In this document: piece after piece, positions 1 to 5,513 of the stretch
How the letters are laid out: every line of letters begins with the position of its first letter
Numbering within the stretch: the first letter of the stretch is position 1
NCBI GenBank assembly: GCA_050290225.1
Contig: JBNKHG010000028.1
Location: 1 to 9,226, forward strand
Reading direction: 5' to 3'
Origin: JBNKHG01 sp050290225
GTDB taxonomy: Bacteria > Pseudomonadota > Gammaproteobacteria > Pseudomonadales > Cellvibrionaceae
Length of the DNA stretch: 9,226 bases
Program-made: the position numbers and the translations under genes
The notes under the pieces: generated by a model
The model's database searches: none
What the model was told of the DNA's origin: nothing
What the model saw: only the letters and a program-made list of their open reading frames with translations

Positions 1-107
1 AGTTGCTTGATGAGAGGGGTGAGGACGCCATCTTTACCGCTGAGGTCTTTACCTTCACGCAACGCCTTGATGGCAGCATCGATGTCGAAATTGATGGTAT
101 TTTTCAT
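1..107 (-). CDS. IS256-family transposase, N-terminal fragment (runs off left edge)
   Basis: This is the first 35 codons of a minus-strand gene that continues beyond the window. The protein starts MKNTINFDID and continues through a KALREGKDLSG-like stretch to LTPLIKQ. That opening, and especially the LTPLIKQ segment, is what I recognise from the N-terminus of IS256-family (mutator-type, DDE) transposases; the catalytic residues lie outside the window. The ATG (complement of 105-107) is preceded on its own strand by AAAGAGA, a reasonable ribosome binding site. The sequence just upstream (about 141-166) looks like the IS terminal inverted repeat. If so, the element is oriented with its left end facing the Spy-like gene. 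Whether the transposase is intact cannot be judged here. The family call rests on memory of the N-terminal motif only. Confidence 0.75.
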   Translation of the reverse strand, partial: MKNTINFDIDAAIKALREGKDLSGKDGVLTPLIKQ

Positions 108-140
108 GTATCATCTCTTTTTGTTGTTGAAGTTTAAAGA

Positions 141-166
141 AATGACACGGAATTTTGAACACTACC
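141..166. mobile_element. Probable terminal inverted repeat / left end of the IS256-family element
   Basis: On the minus strand this reads GGTAGTGTTCAAAATTCCGT followed by GTCATT, about 35 bases upstream of the transposase ATG. This is the position and base composition expected of an IS256-family terminal repeat. The outermost base is inferred, probably near 166. The partner repeat and any 8-9 bp target duplication are outside the window. Confidence 0.45.
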
Positions 167-167
167 G

Positions 168-264
168 CACCGACAATTTTTCCGCGCGCCAAATTGGGAA
201 TTGCTCCGCAATTTTATCCCAATTTGTCCCGCTCCAAAATTGCCGGTGATTTCGGGCGTTAGCC
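168..264 (+). other. Integron attC-like recombination site, left arm probably truncated by the IS
   Basis: Three nested inverted repeats are visible. CACCGACAATTTT (168-180) pairs with AAAATTGCCGGTG (236-248) with one mismatch. CAAATTGGGA (190-199) pairs perfectly with TCCCAATTTG (217-226). ATTGC (200-204) pairs with GCAAT (208-212) around a TCC loop. The site ends in GGGCGTTAGCC, whose GTTAGCC (258-264) resembles the R' core GTTRRRY with one deviation. A long imperfect palindrome ending in a GTT core just before a gene is the organisation of integron attC sites. The matching R'' (AAC-type) core should lie near 155-167 but that region is occupied by the IS end. An alternative is an ordinary stem-loop between genes. 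Confidence 0.55.
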
Positions 265-290
265 ATCTCAATCAACTAGCGAGGTTTTTC

Positions 291-845
291 ATGAGTTTCC
301 GTCCATACATTGTAGTCATCGCAGCAGCCTTCGCATGCAGCGTTCAAGCTGCACCCTCGGTCGCGGCATCTTCATACGTTGGTCAAGAAACACGCGAAAT
401 TAAGGCGCTATCCTCAGAAAACGTGCAGGCATATTTATCAGGCAAGGGGATGGGCTTGGCAAAAGCAGCAGAACTCAATGGCTATCCTGGGCCTTCCCAC
501 GTATTGGCGCTAGCCTCTGAGCTGGGGCTTACCCAAGAGCAGCAGAAGCTCACTCAGGCGCTGTTTGCAACCATGCAGGCCAATGCAATTAAGTGGGGGC
601 GCTCGCTGGTTGAAGAGGAGCGCAAACTCGATAGCCTGTTCGCTGCCAAGTTAATCACGCCCGAGCTGTTGTCGCAATCGCTTGCGCAAATCGGCGAATT
701 GCAGGCCAAGGTTCGTGCGGCCCATCTTGAGGCGCATCTTACTCAGGGTCGTATCCTCACGCCGGGGCAGGTTGCCCGCTATATGCAACTGCGAGGCTAT
801 AACTCTGGGCACTCGGAGCCAAACGCCCATTATCACCAGCATTGA
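291..845 (+). CDS. Spy/CpxP-like periplasmic protein (periplasmic heavy-metal sensor/chaperone family)
   Basis: The product is 184 aa. The ATG at 291 is chosen because GCGAGG lies just upstream and because a signal peptide starts there: a hydrophobic run at residues 6-20 with probable cleavage after VQA (20). An upstream in-frame start at 201 would fall inside the attC-like hairpin. The mature part is helical and carries LTQEQ (80-84) and LTPGQ (156-160), the LTxxQ-type signature of Spy/CpxP proteins, which are periplasmic chaperones or metal/envelope-stress sensors. The ELNGYPGPSH segment (61-70) and the long charged helix after it fit the heavy-metal-sensor branch. The tail is His-rich (HYHQH), so metal binding is possible but inferred. 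The gene lies directly after the attC-like site, as the gene of an integron cassette would, but no clear attC follows it. The family assignment is fairly secure and the role is not. Confidence 0.7.
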   Translation: MSFRPYIVVIAAAFACSVQAAPSVAASSYVGQETREIKALSSENVQAYLSGKGMGLAKAAELNGYPGPSHVLALASELGLTQEQQKLTQALFATMQANAIKWGRSLVEEERKLDSLFAAKLITPELLSQSLAQIGELQAKVRAAHLEAHLTQGRILTPGQVARYMQLRGYNSGHSEPNAHYHQH

Positions 846-966
846 AAATGAAATCAGCTACCCCTTCCATCAACCGGACTGCAAGCATTAGGCGTAATTT
901 CAGATAAAAAATTGTGAATGGATTCTGTATAAACAACAACCATCATAACGAAAAAGGAAAAAAACA

Positions 967-1905
967 ATGAGCAGAAAACTTTTACTCGCAATACTACTGA
1001 TTCTCAGCTTCCATCAAGCTCGGGCACTGGAAAGCGATGGACCGGAAGTTGAAGGTGCGGTCACGAAATCCAGTGAGCAGACAGCGGTTACCGATGAGGA
1101 GCAGCGATACCAGCAATGGGCCAAAGGTATCTGGGATAGTCTGGACAGACAAACCGGCATAATCAATCTCAATGTCGCCGGGGCCAGCCTGAATGTGCCG
1201 GAAAATTTTTATTTTTTAAACGCCAAGAATTCCGAAACCGTACTCGTTGACGTGTGGGGTAACCCACCGGGCCAGAACGTACAGGGCATGCTGTTTCCTG
1301 CTGATCTCACGCCCTTTGATGAAGGTTCATGGGCGGTCACCATCGAGTATGAAGAAGATGGTTATGTCTCCGATGATGATGCCGCCGATATTGACTACGG
1401 TGACCTGCTGGAGCAAATGAAAGATGATACCCGCGCCGCGAGTGAAGAAAGACGGGCTGCTGGTTACGAACCCATTGAACTGATTGGCTGGGCGGCTCCC
1501 CCCTATTACGACCCGCAAGCGCACAAATTGCACTGGGCCAAGGAAATCAAATTTGGTGAAGACCCGAGACACACCCTTAACTACAATATTCGCGTATTGG
1601 GCAGAAAGGGTGTACTGGTCTTGAATTTTATTGCTGGCATGGAGCAGAAGCCGTTAATCGAAGAAAACCTCGAAACCGTGCTGGCACTGGCGGATTTTGA
1701 CCAGGGCTCCCGTTACAGCGATTTTAATCCGGATATCGATAAAGTCGCTGCCTATGGCATTGGCGCGCTGGTGGCAGGCAAGGTGTTAGCAAAAACCGGA
1801 TTTATTGCGGTAGCGCTGGTTTTTTTGAAAAAATTTGGCGTAGTGATTTTGGTCGGCCTTACCGCATTGGGCCGATCTTTGTTTGGCAGAAAAAAAACGG
1901 GGTAA
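967..1905 (+). CDS. DUF2167 family membrane-anchored protein
   Basis: The product is 312 aa. AAGGAAA upstream gives a good ribosome binding site for the ATG at 967. Residues 1-20 form a signal peptide (cleavage near QARA). A soluble region of about 230 residues follows, with an acidic insert around 128-150. The C-terminus (about 262-300) has two closely spaced hydrophobic segments separated by FLKKFG, ending in a basic GRKK tail. The order of signal peptide, soluble domain and paired C-terminal membrane segments, together with GIWDSL and LVAGKVLAKTG, matches DUF2167 proteins as I know them. Their function is unknown; they are usually described as membrane-anchored and are sometimes linked to envelope stress. 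It stands 121 bp after the Spy-like gene on the same strand, so the two could be expressed together. TATAAA at 928-933 could be a -10 element, but no good -35 is visible. Confidence 0.8.
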   Translation: MSRKLLLAILLILSFHQARALESDGPEVEGAVTKSSEQTAVTDEEQRYQQWAKGIWDSLDRQTGIINLNVAGASLNVPENFYFLNAKNSETVLVDVWGNPPGQNVQGMLFPADLTPFDEGSWAVTIEYEEDGYVSDDDAADIDYGDLLEQMKDDTRAASEERRAAGYEPIELIGWAAPPYYDPQAHKLHWAKEIKFGEDPRHTLNYNIRVLGRKGVLVLNFIAGMEQKPLIEENLETVLALADFDQGSRYSDFNPDIDKVAAYGIGALVAGKVLAKTGFIAVALVFLKKFGVVILVGLTALGRSLFGRKKTG

Positions 1906-1947
1906 TACCCGACTAGGTTATCAAGCAGACCCTCAAAGCTGCGTTGC

Positions 1948-1987
1948 ATTATTTGTTATTGGCCGTGCCAATCTTGCTGCAAATAAT
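1948..1987. repeat. Nested stem-loop in the intergenic region after the DUF2167 gene
   Basis: ATTATTTG (1948-1955) pairs perfectly with CAAATAAT (1980-1987). Inside this, TTGG (1959-1962) pairs with CCAA (1968-1971). No T-run follows directly, so it is not a classical intrinsic terminator. It could be a dispersed intergenic repeat or a structured site of unknown purpose. Confidence 0.4.
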
Positions 1988-2031
1988 TCCACTCCCGCTT
2001 TGGTTCTGATCCTGTAGCACTTTAGTAAACG

Positions 2032-2041
2032 AATCATTATC
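2032..2041. promoter_or_regulatory. Possible Fur half-site upstream of the secreted-protein gene
   Basis: AATCATTATC is identical to one half of the Fur-box consensus (right half of GATAATGATAATCATTATC), but the left half matches poorly. It lies 23 bases before the ATG at 2064. This is a weak, single-site suggestion and could be chance in AT-rich DNA. Confidence 0.2.
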
Positions 2042-2063
2042 ATACAAATTTATGGGGTACAGA

Positions 2064-2669
2064 ATGGCTTACTACTTCAACCTCACCGTAATCGCTTTCT
2101 TTCTGTTCTTCACGGGCACACCCACGTCATTCGCTCAGTCACAGTGGCAGTACGAGGTCTATCAAAACGACGGCATGAGGCAAGCCTTCATTAACCAGAC
2201 GTCTGATGTTCTTGGATCGACTTGCTCGACTCGCCTTCAATTCAACGCCACCCGGGATGGCCCCGGAAAAGGTATCACTGGCATACTCGCCTTGGAGTTC
2301 ACGGTGGCCCCAATGAACTCAATCAAAGGTTTTGATTTTGAATATTTCCACGGCGTGGGTGCTCCATCAGGCGACCGAAAGCTCATGAGGGTCACGGTTA
2401 CCAAGGGTGGCAAGCCCTTCATTCACATGTTGGTCGCGGGCGGTTATTTGAGTTCCCGATTTGCAGATGATGCCTTCGTCTTCCATGCGAATAACCTAAC
2501 CCGTAACAAGCAAGGGCAAGTCCGAAAGGTGTTGGATCAAGTACTACAAGGTGCGGAAAGTCTTGAAGTTGCCGTTATCGACGGCAAGGATCACACGATT
2601 GTTATCTCAACCACTTTCCCGCTTACAGGCAGTAAACCGGCTATTGCGGCGCTGCTGCAAGGCATCTGA
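2064..2669 (+). CDS. Unrecognised secreted protein with a single mature Cys
   Basis: The product is 201 aa. I prefer the ATG at 2064 over the in-frame ATG at 2052 because GGGG (2054-2057) sits at ribosome-binding distance from the former. The N-terminus is a typical signal peptide: hydrophobic IAFFLFFTG, then TSFA with cleavage after about residue 24. The mature protein opens WQYEVYQNDG, has one Cys (54) in a STCSTRLQF strand, and looks mostly beta. It ends in a helix plus a strand-rich segment (about 150-201) containing LQGAESLEVAV and TTFPLTGSKPAI. That C-terminal arrangement loosely recalls the IalB/VasI-type pattern, where a strand pair precedes an 'L-x-G-x-x-x-A' helix, but I cannot assign a family. 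It is probably periplasmic. It lies between attC-like structures, which would suit a cassette-borne gene, but no conserved partner is evident. Confidence 0.65.
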   Translation: MAYYFNLTVIAFFLFFTGTPTSFAQSQWQYEVYQNDGMRQAFINQTSDVLGSTCSTRLQFNATRDGPGKGITGILALEFTVAPMNSIKGFDFEYFHGVGAPSGDRKLMRVTVTKGGKPFIHMLVAGGYLSSRFADDAFVFHANNLTRNKQGQVRKVLDQVLQGAESLEVAVIDGKDHTIVISTTFPLTGSKPAIAALLQGI

Positions 2670-2673
2670 ATGC

Positions 2674-2747
2674 CTATTCGCCAGAACAGTCAGTGCGGCG
2701 GATGCCACTACCTTGTGACACCGCCGCTGAACTCTATCGTTATGCGC
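2674..2747 (+). other. attC-like imperfect palindrome preceding the cupin gene
   Basis: GCGGCGG and CCGCCGC (2721-2727) form a perfect 7-bp core stem. Bulged outer pairing follows (AGTCA against TGAACT), and the site ends in ATCGTTATGCGC with a GTTATGC core (2739-2745). Unpaired bulge bases in the stem are typical of attC. The left R'' position reads GCCTATT, not an AAC-type core, so the site is degenerate or not a functional attC. Support comes mainly from the match of its right end with the sequence after the cupin gene. Confidence 0.4.
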
Positions 2748-2773
2748 TGAAACCGTGATGGATTGATAAAACT

Positions 2774-3088
2774 ATGGGAAATCTATTTAATTCAATTCCT
2801 GACGATATCAGTGAAGAGATATTTTCGGAATTGGCTCAGAGTAAGAATGTAAGAATCGAAAGAATTATTTCAAAGGGACATTCCACACCTGAGGCTGGAT
2901 GGTACGACCAGGAAGAAAATGAGTGGGTGGTTGTATTGAAAGGGGAGGCAATAATATCATTTGAAAACGACAGAGAGGTAAATTTGACGCCTGGCGAATA
3001 CATCAATATACCGGCCCACAAAAAGCATAGAGTCACTTGGACAAAACCGGACACGGAAACAATATGGCTGGCAGTTCACTACAAGTAG
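2774..3088 (+). CDS. Small single-domain cupin, probable integron cassette gene
   Basis: The product is 104 aa, the usual length of a one-domain cupin. The beta-barrel motifs are readable: first motif WYDQEENEWVVVLKG (43-57), where E50 and G57 keep the E-x6-G spacing but the usual HxH is replaced by DQEENE. The second motif is GEYINIPAHKKH (74-85), giving a P-x-H-x-x-H metal-site half. Metal binding through H82/H85 and E50 is therefore possible but the site is incomplete. The protein is cytoplasmic (no signal peptide) and its substrate is unknown; small cupins of this kind include epimerases, dioxygenases and plain binding proteins. The start has only a weak ribosome site (GATGGA about 12 bases upstream). 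The gene is more AT-rich than its neighbours and is closely flanked by integron-like core sequences, which suggests lateral acquisition. Confidence 0.8.
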   Translation: MGNLFNSIPDDISEEIFSELAQSKNVRIERIISKGHSTPEAGWYDQEENEWVVVLKGEAIISFENDREVNLTPGEYINIPAHKKHRVTWTKPDTETIWLAVHYK

Positions 3089-3093
3089 TGTCG

Positions 3094-3208
3094 GCACATA
3101 ACCAGGCTGGTCATGCACGCCTTCGGCCGGACCGCCCTTCGATCTACCCATGCTGGCCGCGACAGCTTGCAAAGTAACCCATGAAAAGTTACCCATGAAG
3201 AGTTGATC
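3094..3208 (+). other. Possible attC after the cupin gene (clear R'' side, uncertain right end)
   Basis: Six bases after the cupin stop, GCACATAACC (3094-3103) has the AAC-type left core of an attC. GGC..CATG (about 3105-3114) partly pairs with CATG..GCC (about 3150-3159) across a GC-rich centre. No GTTATGTGC right partner is present; GTTGATC (3202-3208) is the nearest candidate for a GTTRRRY core. The site may be truncated, rearranged or not functional. Confidence 0.35.
3174..3201 (+). repeat. Two tandem 14-bp near-repeats
   Basis: GTAACCCATGAAAA (3174-3187) is followed at once by GTTACCCATGAAGA (3188-3201), identical at 12 of 14 positions. A third, weaker unit (GTTGATCCACGAGT) runs into the methyltransferase start. 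They may reflect slippage or a protein-binding site. Confidence 0.45.
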
Positions 3209-3213
3209 CACGA

Positions 3214-3886
3214 GTGCGTAAAGCGCTAATTATAGAAAAACTGAAAGGCATCTATGGACATATCGCAAAGCGGCATGATTTCCAACACGCGCTTATTACT
3301 TTCCGTGCGGATCAAAAAGGGAGACGAATCCTGGTCGAGAATTCTGTAAAAGAGGGAGACGAAGTATTAGATTGTGGCGCAGGTACTGGCAGTACAGGAA
3401 TCCTGGCAGCCAGGAAAGTTGGAACGACTGGCAAGGTAACCCTTTTTGATCTCAGTGAAGAGATGCTTTCTGTCGCACGAAAAAAGGCCGCCCGGGAAAA
3501 TCTACAGGAAAGGATTAGCTTTCAAACAGGCGATCTGGTTCATCTACCTTTCGACGATAACAGTTTCGATGTTGTATTTTTCCACCTATAGCCTGTGTCC
3601 TCTTTATAACCCCGTATCAGGCGCTTTAGAGCTATACCGGGTTACGAAACCGGGAGGCAAGATTGCCGTTGCGCATTCGACAGAGCCTGTAAATTCGGTT
3701 GTAAAGTGGTTGGCCAATCGGGTTGAGGATATTGCGTTGCGGTTTCCCTGGCTCACGATGGGATGTCGATCTGTGAATGTCCTTTCCGCCCTGGAGAACG
3801 CCGGCGGAAAAGTTCTTCTATTAAAATACATTGGAGTACCATTGTGGCCATTCTTGGTCTTCACAATCGAGAAGCCCACAGCCTAA
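3214..3886 (+). pseudogene. Class I SAM-dependent methyltransferase, UbiE-like, split by a frameshift
   Basis: Frame 1 from GTG 3214 gives 125 aa. It contains VLDCGAGTG (51-59, SAM motif I), FDLSEEM (78-84, with D79 as likely ribose-binding acid), TGDLVHLPF (105-113) and NSFDVV (116-121), then stops at 3589-3591. The reading frame continues one phase over as FSTYSLCPLY...RVTKPGG (post-motif III loop) to ...VEKPTA-like IEKPTA at 3886. The shift lies in the T5 run at 3577-3581; removing one T gives one open reading frame of 223 aa, the normal size for this family. The substrate is unknown (ubiquinone/menaquinone-, sterol- or small-molecule-type methyltransferases look alike). The GTG start is the only suitable one after the in-frame stop at 3196. 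It could be a true pseudogene, a sequencing error in the homopolymer, or much less likely programmed slippage. Confidence 0.8.
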
Positions 3887-4127
3887 AGGGAACCTGCGGG
3901 AAAAGGTCATAGGACCGCCTGGAAATAGCACCGCCTTCTGTGGCACAGCCGGTCTACACCAATGAAAAGTGTCTGTTCTCTCCCAACCCTGAAATACCGA
4001 ATGTTGCCCGAAATCAAACCCCTGCAAGCGCAGCCCTGCCCACAGCTTTCCGCGCCATCCTGAAAATCAGCAAATATCTTTATAAAAAAACAAGCACTTA
4101 AACAAGGCGGGGTTGTCTATTGAAAAG
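3887..4127. other. Intergenic region upstream of the sigma-54 promoter
   Basis: About 240 bases without a supportable gene. The distal part is GC-rich. The part nearest the promoter is AT-rich (TTTATAAAAAAACAAGCACTT, around 4080-4099), as expected for DNA bent between an enhancer and a sigma-54 promoter. I do not see a convincing enhancer palindrome or a terminator for the methyltransferase. Confidence 0.4.
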
Positions 4128-4143
4128 TGGCACGGCTGATGCA
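4128..4143 (+). promoter_or_regulatory. Sigma-54 (RpoN) promoter
   Basis: TGGCAC-GGCTG-ATGCA fits the sigma-54 consensus TGGCAC-N5-TTGCA with one mismatch. GG (4129-4130) and GC (4141-4142) are separated by exactly 10 bases, the essential -24/-12 spacing. Transcription should start near 4154, giving a leader of about 30 bases that carries AGGAAGG before the 41-aa ORF. An enhancer-binding activator would be required, and none is encoded in the window. A dyad, GAAAAGTGGCA / TGCACTTTCC, overlaps the promoter. Confidence 0.7.
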
Positions 4144-4184
4144 CTTTCCACAGTAACACTTACACGCAGGAAGGATTCACAGCC

Positions 4185-4310
4185 ATGAACATCAAAGCCC
4201 GTTACACCGAAGCCTCACAAAACATCCAACGCGCCGTGCAAAGCGTAATGGCCGCCTTTTTCGCCAACGCCCCTGCCCGGCCCCAACGCAAGAGTACCGC
4301 AGCCCGGTAA
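4185..4310 (+). CDS. 41-aa microprotein under a sigma-54 promoter, unknown function
   Basis: ATG at 4185 is preceded by AGGAAGG (4168-4174) and lies about 30 bases after the predicted sigma-54 start site. The product begins MNIKARYTEASQNIQRAVQS, continues VMAAFFANAPARP and ends in a basic QRKSTAAR tail. Residues 3-28 could form an amphipathic helix with a hydrophobic AVQSVMAAFF core. The rest is a Pro/Arg-rich tail with a net positive charge. There is no Cys, no clear signal peptide and no family I recognise. Possibilities include a small membrane-associated or regulatory peptide, or the leader of a regulatory RNA. The combination of promoter, ribosome site and sensible frame makes it likely to be expressed, but function is open. 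It stands alone: the next genes read the other way. Confidence 0.6.
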   Translation: MNIKARYTEASQNIQRAVQSVMAAFFANAPARPQRKSTAAR

Positions 4311-4491
4311 CGCACCGGATACACGACCACACCTCGACGGGGCCGGCCGCCAGACTGGCTCCCCGCCGGGCAAAGCTACTCTCCTACCCCTCTTCGATAT
4401 CGATAATTGCGTCTATCGTCAGTGGAAACAAATTTGCCCCCGCCCTGGCTGATCGGGAATAAAGCCACTGCACGATAATTGGGGATACGAA
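4311..4491. other. Intergenic region between two convergent microprotein genes
   Basis: I see no gene here. A GC-rich imperfect inverted repeat lies at about 4336-4370 (CGGGGCCGGCC against CCCCGCCGGGC), which could end transcription of either neighbour but has no T-run. CGATAATTG occurs twice (4401-4409 and 4473-4481). Confidence 0.35.
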
Positions 4492-4671
4492 TTAATCGTT
4501 GATCCCGCCTGTCGTTTTCCGTTTAAGGGCGCAAAAGTCTACCTGTCCTGTTCCGGGCTGTTTTTCCTGTTGCATTGTCCTCAGTCGACTCATGGTAAAC
4601 GCGACAACACCTCCGGCAGATAAACTGCCTGCCGCCAGCCAGGCGACAACACCGCTACATATCGGGCACAT
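4492..4671 (-). CDS. 59-aa CxxC microprotein with one membrane segment, downstream of the DUF899 gene
   Basis: The ATG (complement of 4669-4671) has a near-perfect GGAGG site six bases upstream (4678-4682). The product opens MCPICSGVVAWLAAGSLSAG. It has a CPIC motif at residues 2-5 immediately before a Gly/Ala-rich hydrophobic stretch (7-27), then a charged, soluble tail (28-59) with one more Cys (47). The same layout, an N-terminal MCPxC followed by a Gly-rich membrane helix, occurs in short uncharacterised bacterial proteins I have seen, so this is probably a real small family and not a chance ORF. It is in the same direction as the DUF899 gene, 43 bp after its stop, and is most simply its operon partner. 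A redox, metal-binding or membrane-tethering role is inferred from the Cys pair only. At 59 codons it falls below common ORF cut-offs. Confidence 0.75.
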   Translation of the reverse strand: MCPICSGVVAWLAAGSLSAGGVVAFTMSRLRTMQQEKQPGTGQVDFCALKRKTTGGIND

Positions 4672-4688
4672 AGTTGGCCTCCGTTGAC

Positions 4689-4703
4689 GATTCGACGTGA
4701 ATC
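4689..4703. repeat. Small hairpin between the DUF899 and CxxC microprotein genes
   Basis: GATTC (4689-4693), spacer GACGT, GAATC (4699-4703). A 5-bp perfect stem in the 43-bp intergenic gap, just before the GGAGG of the downstream gene. It could affect processing or translation; it is too weak to act as a terminator. Confidence 0.3.
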
Positions 4704-4714
4704 AAGGTGTCGGC

Positions 4715-5368
4715 TCACGACTCGTAACTGCCATGTAATCGCCACCACTGGTAGGGGGGTGTCTGAGTCACATCCTCCGGTGAGTCTTCCCATAGCTCCT
4801 GGCGGCCCAGGGGAGTGAGATCGAGGTAGGACCAGTTACTGCCGAGGTACTCTACGCCGCGCAGTGTGGTGAAGTAGGTGCGGTAAATTTTATCCCCGTC
4901 ACGAAGAAAAACACTGACGGCAAACATTTCACCCTTTTCCCGCGTCGCGCCGAAATCGATATTGAAGTCACTGCCGTGGGACGAGTACCAGGGTATGTTC
5001 CATCCCATACGTTCCTTAAAATGCGCTAACATCGGATAGGGCGCACGTGATACCAGCACCAGGGAAGTGTCCCGGGCGTGGAGATGGGCGATATGCCCCA
5101 TGTTGTCCACTACCATGGAACACCCCACACAAGGGGTCTCAGCAAACATGAAGTGGTAGAGAATCAGCTGCCTTCGCCCCTCGAATAGATCCAGCAAGCT
5201 GGCGTTGCCGTCGGCACCTTCAAATTGATAGGGCTTATCGATTTCCGTCATCGGCAGGCGTCGGCGTTCGGCGTTTAACGCATCCTGGCCACGCATGTGT
5301 TCCTTCTCCTTGATTCGAAATGCTTCCAAAGCAGCTTTCCACTCCGTTGCGTTGACGATCTGGCGCAT
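4715..5368 (-). CDS. DUF899 family thioredoxin-like protein
   Basis: The product is 217 aa. I choose the ATG complementary to 5366-5368 because GGAGGT lies five bases upstream and the family's MRQIVNATEWKAA-type N-terminus begins there. Extending to 5515 would overlap the divergent regulator. The N-terminal helical part (8-40) contains the EKEHMRGQDALNAERRRLP segment usual in DUF899. The thioredoxin-like core follows: LILYHFMF (68-75), then CVGC at 80-83, a CxxC redox-type motif with D88 after it. Further on are SSHGSDFNIDFG (129-140) and the closing RGVEYLGSNWSYLDLTPLGR (170-189). DUF899 proteins are cytoplasmic and uncharacterised; a thiol-disulfide or peroxidatic role is inferred from the fold and the Cys pair. 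It is divergent from a GlxA-type regulator and followed by a CxxC microprotein, so it is probably the main target of that regulator. Confidence 0.85.
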   Translation of the reverse strand: MRQIVNATEWKAALEAFRIKEKEHMRGQDALNAERRRLPMTEIDKPYQFEGADGNASLLDLFEGRRQLILYHFMFAETPCVGCSMVVDNMGHIAHLHARDTSLVLVSRAPYPMLAHFKERMGWNIPWYSSHGSDFNIDFGATREKGEMFAVSVFLRDGDKIYRTYFTTLRGVEYLGSNWSYLDLTPLGRQELWEDSPEDVTQTPPYQWWRLHGSYES

Positions 5369-5417
5369 AGTGACCTCCGAACTAACCTGGTTTGAGACTG
5401 TTGGAGGGAGTATGAAC

Positions 5418-5446
5418 CTTATGGGATGCGCTCGCGTAGTGGTCAA
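5418..5446 (-). promoter_or_regulatory. Candidate sigma-70 promoter for the DUF899 / microprotein operon
   Basis: On the minus strand TTGACC (5441-5446) and CATAAG (5418-5423) are 17 bases apart, matching the -35 at 5 of 6 and the -10 at 4 of 6 positions. The start would fall near 5411, about 43 bases before the ATG. It lies in the 145-bp gap shared with the divergent regulator, where an AraC-type protein would bind. Confidence 0.45.
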
Positions 5447-5513
5447 ATGACAATATTGGGGTGGTTTTGTGCCAACTTCCGGATTATGCTCTATCGATGC
5501 GAGGGCAACTGCC

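Noticed and set aside
201..290. Upstream ATG extension of the Spy-like gene
   Set aside because: It would place the N-terminus inside the attC-like hairpin and before the signal peptide; the ATG at 291 has the ribosome site.
3446..3886. Independent 146-aa gene starting at 3446
   Set aside because: Only its part after about 3580 is meaningful, and that is the displaced C-terminal half of the methyltransferase.
4336..4370. GC-rich inverted repeat as a true terminator
   Set aside because: The pairing is imperfect and no T-run follows on either strand; kept only as a remark in the intergenic entry.
4499..4687. Plus-strand 62-aa ORF
   Set aside because: It is antisense to the 59-aa CxxC microprotein, which has a strong ribosome site and sensible composition.
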